Source of the DNA: Listeria aquatica FSL S10-1188
Lineage (GTDB): Bacteria > Bacillota > Bacilli > Lactobacillales > Listeriaceae
Assembly (NCBI RefSeq): GCF_000525795.1
Contig: NZ_AOCG01000006.1
Location: 62,001-126,000 of the forward strand
DNA: 64,000 nucleotides
Direction: 5' to 3'
Shown: one piece after another, positions 60,824-64,000 of the stretch
How the letters are laid out: each line of letters begins with the position of its first letter
Numbering within the stretch: position 1 is the stretch's first letter
Position numbers and translations under genes: made by a program
The notes under the pieces: generated by a model
The model's input: only the letters and a program-made list of their open reading frames with translations
Database searches by the model: none
What the model was told of the DNA's origin: nothing

Positions 60824-61507
60824 CTTAAATACTCCTTTACATAAGAACCAATCGCTTCAAAATCTGCTTGAATCAACGGTAAGAGTTTTCGATTATAAAA
60901 AATGCTCGCCGGATGAAAAGTGGGAATGATCGTGTAATATGCTGCTGTTTTTTCAAACCGATCTTCATCAATAGAAGCTAGTTTTTGAACTTGTTTTGTT
61001 AACACCTGACCATGTAAAGAAGAGACCCCATATTCTTTTCCAAGTAAACGCCTTAATCCAATATTTCCAAGCGTCACAATCAACTTCGGCTGCAACGTTT
61101 GAATTTCAAAATCAAGAATGGGAGCCTGCGCATAGATTTCTTTTTGAGTTGGCGTACGATTATAGCGCCTCTCGATCATTTCTCCTGTTTTACGATCTTT
61201 TTTTTTCGCCATAACGATAAGGCCTACTTCTTACAGCACTCGTTATATATACATCATTTCTTGTGAGCGCAGCAATGTCCATAAAGCGCATCAGCTCATC
61301 ACCTGCTCGCCCGCTAAAAGGAATCAAATTATGAACTTCTGTTTCTCCAGGTGCTTCCCCGACAAACATGATTTTAGCTGACTTTTCTCCTTGTCCAGGG
61401 ACAAAGCCTTCCAGCCGAAACGCTTCACTTCGCTTTTTAACAAGCGTAACCAGTTTTTCCGGTGTTATAAGTCGCTCTGCTTTTCTTTCTGTCACTTCTA
61501 TTCTCAC
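60820..61507 (-). CDS. Uracil-DNA glycosylase family 4-like, without iron-sulfur cysteines (one frameshift)
   Basis: About 229 residues. Motif 1 FVGEAPGETEV, PFSGRAGDELMRF, NRTPTQKEI, LIVTLGNIGLRRLLG and motif 2 FHPASIFYNRKL define the family. The four cysteines that bind 4Fe-4S in classical family 4 enzymes are absent; the repaired protein has no cysteine at all. Frame break at the nine-T run 61198-61206 within YGEKKDRK. GTG 61507 or a GTG a few codons later is the start. Confidence 0.85.
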
Positions 61508-61519
61508 CTTTTTCTATTA

Positions 61520-61548
61520 TTGACATTCCTCTACTGATTTGTGATAAT
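61520..61548 (+). promoter_or_regulatory. Strong promoter upstream of the EAL remnant and hydrolase
   Basis: TTGACA (61520-61525), 17-bp spacer, GATAAT (61543-61548). It reads toward the remnant and the serine hydrolase. A small hairpin AAACGG/CCGTTT lies in the leader near 61586-61610. Confidence 0.7.
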
Positions 61549-61654
61549 GAGGTTGATTTGTTTAGTAAATTACAATTAATGAAATAAACGGCAAGAACCA
61601 TCCCGTTTCATTGTACCGTAAAATTCAAATAAAGAAAAAAAGGAAGCATTAGTC

Positions 61655-61996
61655 ATGTGGGAGATTATCGAGTCAATTTGATCCAGTTTGGCTATTTTTT
61701 TATACGGTCTATTAATCCTAAAAAGCACCTCACAGTACGCTATTTATCGGGCTTTATCTCAACCTGTCAAATTGGTGAAGATAGATGCGGCTCTGCTACG
61801 AGACATTGAACACAAGAAGGAAAAGCTGCAGGTTCTAGCTCATTTATTTCTTTTTTTGGAACGAAATAATCGAGAGCTCATCGTTACAGGAGTTGAAAGG
61901 CCTGAACAACTACACTTTTTGAAAAACCCTGACGTGCGTTATGCGCAAGGATATTATTTTATCAGCTCACGAAATGAACAAGAAAATGGAGGCTAA
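61655..61996 (+). pseudogene. Remnant of an EAL-domain (c-di-GMP phosphodiesterase-like) protein
   Basis: ATG 61655 with AAGGAAG upstream opens a frame that meets TGA after eight codons, then continues in the same frame to 61996. The readable part resembles only the C-terminal third of an EAL domain: KLVKIDAALLRDIEHKK (KxD motif), ELIVTGVERPEQLHFL (family E-G-V-E region with the leading Glu missing) and VRYAQGYYF. The ExL catalytic start and most metal ligands are absent, so it cannot be an active phosphodiesterase. L. monocytogenes carries the EAL gene lmo1914 near this map position, from memory. Confidence 0.6.
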
Positions 61997-61999
61997 TTA

Positions 62000-63004
62000 A
62001 TGTTTGAACAAACGACTACTTTACTACACAATTTAGTAAGCGAAAAAACGGTTCCGGGTGTGAGTTTTGCTATTTTGACGCCCACTGAAACTAGGACGTC
62101 CGTTTTCGGCGATAAAGCTTGGCTCCCAGAAAAAACTCCTCTTCTTGCTACATCCTCAAATCTCTACGATCTTGCTTCTTTGACAAAGGTTCTTGCAACG
62201 ACGATTCGACTCGTTCAACTGCACGAAAAAGCACTATTTGACTGGAACGATGCCGTTATCAATTATTTGCCAGACTTTAAGTATGAAGCCATTACGATTT
62301 TAGATCTTGTCACACACGCATCGGGGTTACCCAAAAGTCTACCTGGCTTTGTTATAGAAGAGCCTGACGATGTTCGGGCATATGTCTACTCGGCTAAACA
62401 AGTAAAGCCAGCAAAAACCTTTGTGGAATACTCCGATCTTAACTTTTTACTTCTGGGCTATTTGATTGAAGCACTTGTGCCAGAAAATTTTGAATCTCAA
62501 ATTGAAAAAAACATCTTATCGCCTCTTGGTGCTCGTCAAACCAGTTTTTATTCAGCAGATCCAAAAAAAGCAGTTCCAACAGAGCTAACAGATAAACGGG
62601 GCTTAGTCACAGGAATTGTTCATGATCATAAAGCGTTTATTGCTCACGGAAATACTGGACACGCGGGGCTATTTGCGCCCCTAGAAGATCTGCTTTTATT
62701 TGCAAATGCATTCCTTTTTGATGGCGGAGCACCACTTTTTTCGAAGCAAAGTTTAGCCTCTATCCAAAAAAACTATACGCCTCAACTAAATCGTGATCGG
62801 GGCATTGGTTTTGATTTACGGAAAATTCGAGATCACTTTGCCCTTTACCATACAGGGTTTACAGGAACTTTTCTTGTACTCGATCCCGTGACACAGCACG
62901 GGCTAGTTGTTCTTTCCAATCGGATTCATCCGACAAGAAATAATCCACTATTCCTTGAAAAACGTGAAGAAATTGTGGATGCTTTTTTAGCAGAAATTAA
63001 ATAG
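62000..63004 (+). CDS. Serine hydrolase of the beta-lactamase / class C PBP-like family
   Basis: 334 residues, no signal peptide, so probably cytoplasmic. SxxK in LASLTKVLATT (about residues 59-69), YxN-type YSDLNFLLLGY and a C-terminal HTGFTG in the KTG position. Such proteins act as esterases or D,D-peptidases; specificity is open. ATG 62000 follows GGAGG, which lies inside the end of the EAL remnant, so the two are co-transcribed. Confidence 0.85.
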   Translation: MFEQTTTLLHNLVSEKTVPGVSFAILTPTETRTSVFGDKAWLPEKTPLLATSSNLYDLASLTKVLATTIRLVQLHEKALFDWNDAVINYLPDFKYEAITILDLVTHASGLPKSLPGFVIEEPDDVRAYVYSAKQVKPAKTFVEYSDLNFLLLGYLIEALVPENFESQIEKNILSPLGARQTSFYSADPKKAVPTELTDKRGLVTGIVHDHKAFIAHGNTGHAGLFAPLEDLLLFANAFLFDGGAPLFSKQSLASIQKNYTPQLNRDRGIGFDLRKIRDHFALYHTGFTGTFLVLDPVTQHGLVVLSNRIHPTRNNPLFLEKREEIVDAFLAEIK

Positions 63005-63062
63005 TGTTCATCAAAATTTATTAGATCCTTTACGAACACCTTGAGATTCTAGTATTTTTCAG

Positions 63063-63129
63063 AAAAAGAACAGAAATGATTGGATGGCCATTAAAAAACG
63101 GTTATGTCCTTTGATTTCTGTTCTTTTTT
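63063..63129 (+). terminator. Terminator after the serine hydrolase gene
   Basis: AAAAAGAACAGAAAT (63063-63077) pairs with ATTTCTGTTCTTTTT (63114-63128), 15 bp perfect, loop of 36 bases, T run at the end. Confidence 0.8.
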
Positions 63130-63434
63130 AAACTATACTTATTCCCTTATACACGAAACAAAAGACCTTTCCTGCTTCATGATTGATCAATTCTTTCAAA
63201 TAGAGAAGCAACATTTTACTTTTGGCTTACTCGAATAAACAGCTTTTCATACGCGTTTTCTCACGCTTCTATTTTCACTTAAAATGAATTTTAAGATGAA
63301 TTTAATGATTGTATAAGCAAGATTTTAAAAATACTGTCAATAATTAGTCTACAGGAAAAAAAATTTTGCCAGTTTAATTTAATGGGAAAATGGTATTGTA
63401 TAGAAAGATATCTCAACCTAAGGGTGATAAAAAT
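63130..63434. other. Intergenic leader of the right-edge regulator gene
   Basis: About 300 AT-rich bases. No gene seen. A possible promoter lies near 63365-63405 (TTGCCA, then TATTGT or TGTATA), but the spacing is not convincing. Confidence 0.4.
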
Positions 63435-64000
63435 ATGAATAACTTTTTAATTGATTTTTTCATCAACAAAAGCAATCATCGAAAAGTTCGGTTATTAAAA
63501 GAACTAACTTCCGAACCTAAAGATATCGAAACTTTTGCTGACAAATTGGCCGTTTCAAAAGAAACCATCAGAAAGGATTTTTCTTATTTCGCAGACATAC
63601 AGCCGGGTGCAATCACAAAAACGTCTAGGTTAAACAAAATTTTCTACAAGTGTTCTCCCCAACAAAAATATCAACTGATGTTTAAAATCATCCAAGAAGA
63701 ACCCAGTTTTTTTATTTTCAAACATCTTTTCAGCCATGATAAACTTGATGTTTCAAAAATTTTAACCACATTCTTCTTCTCTGAATCCACATATGCTAGG
63801 TATTTAAAGGCTTTAAATCATTTGCTCACAAGCTACTCTGTCAAACTAAAAAACAATCCACTTGTCCTTACAGGTAGCGAGCTAAATATTCGTAACTTTT
63901 ACAATAAATTACTTTATTTCAGCCGAGAATATCCCATCTTCGTAAATGATTTATTTTTTTATGATGACTTTGTCACTTCATTAAAAGAACAATTCCCTTC
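63435..64000 (+). CDS. Mga/PRD-type transcriptional regulator (partial, 3' end outside window)
   Basis: ATG 63435 after AAGGGTGATAAAA opens a frame of at least 188 codons that runs off the window without a stop. An N-terminal helix-turn-helix is visible (RLLKELTSEPKDIETFADKL, then AVSKETIRKDFSYF), followed by a second helical unit (SESTYARYLKALNHLLTSYS) and LVLTGSELNIRNFYNKLLYF, the pattern of Mga/AtxA-like and BglG-type activators (two HTH then a regulatory domain). Composition is more AT-rich than the neighbours. Target genes would lie to the right. Confidence 0.7.
   Translation, partial: MNNFLIDFFINKSNHRKVRLLKELTSEPKDIETFADKLAVSKETIRKDFSYFADIQPGAITKTSRLNKIFYKCSPQQKYQLMFKIIQEEPSFFIFKHLFSHDKLDVSKILTTFFFSESTYARYLKALNHLLTSYSVKLKNNPLVLTGSELNIRNFYNKLLYFSREYPIFVNDLFFYDDFVTSLKEQFP

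Overview
The window is a low-GC Firmicute chromosome segment. Its gene order closely matches the core block that runs, as I remember the Listeria monocytogenes EGD-e map, from about lmo1851 (ctpA) to lmo1911. It is therefore very probably Listeria or another member of the Listeriaceae. It is probably not L. monocytogenes itself, because copA/copZ and mgsA, which I expect there, are absent and a few genes look additional. Species cannot be fixed from the sequence alone.

Layout. 1-2.2 kb: 3' edge of a beta-glucoside PTS operon (antiterminator licT-type gene, then bglP) with two RAT/terminator switches, a promoter and a cre site. 2.6-10.8 kb, minus strand: ctpA, a cysteine-free CsoR relative, a VanY-type peptidase, deoD, yozE, a Gfo/Idh oxidoreductase, msrA-msrB, ypmR-ypmS and degV. 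10.9-15.8 kb, plus strand: hemolysin III, a CcpN-like CBS regulator, the PPDK regulatory protein and PPDK. 15.8-18.3 kb: an unusual two-gene unit (membrane-anchored papain-like protein plus HXXXD acyltransferase). 18.5-29.9 kb: tcyP, an aromatic-acid-exporter-like protein, DedA, phosphohexomutase, rlmA, dfrA, thyA, ABC-F ATPase, fhs and mntR. 30-35.9 kb: cspD, RNase H-like, 5'-3' exonuclease, a Zur-box-preceded rpsN paralogue, a lipocalin-like protein, a decayed VanR/VanX-like remnant, and pbuX-xpt under a guanine riboswitch. 36-46 kb: M32 carboxypeptidase, rlmL-like, RNase P RNA, gpsB, ypsA, yppE, recU, PBP1A, ypoC, nth and dnaD. 46-61.5 kb: asnS, aspB, ypmB, dinG, panB-panC-panD, a thioredoxin-like lipoprotein, birA, cca, dapB, mazG-like, yitT, a DAO-type oxidoreductase and a uracil-DNA glycosylase. 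61.5-64 kb: an EAL-domain remnant, a serine beta-lactamase-like hydrolase, and the start of an Mga/PRD-type regulator.

Sequence quality matters for reading this annotation. I count about 40 single-base frameshifts in about 28 genes, nearly all removable by deleting one base from an A or T run, and they hit essential genes (asnS, dnaD, birA). For each repaired gene the coordinate span modulo 3 agrees with the number of indels I inferred. The economical explanation is homopolymer error in the underlying reads, so these genes are annotated over their full repaired extents and called frameshifted rather than dead. Genuine decay is more likely at 33.2-33.5 kb and 61.65-62.0 kb.

How the genes work together: most are housekeeping (folate/thymidylate: dfrA, thyA, fhs; pantothenate: panBCD; wall growth and division: PBP1A, gpsB, recU, ypsA; DNA repair and replication: nth, dnaD, dinG, UDG). 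The most informative regulatory elements are the two RATs with cre and promoter of the bgl operon, the Zur box on rpsN, the guanine riboswitch on xpt-pbuX, and a long series of intrinsic terminators. The less ordinary items are the papain-like/acyltransferase pair, the cysteine-free CsoR relative without its copper genes, the VanR/VanX chimera, and a convergent gene overlap built on a perfect 16-bp palindrome.
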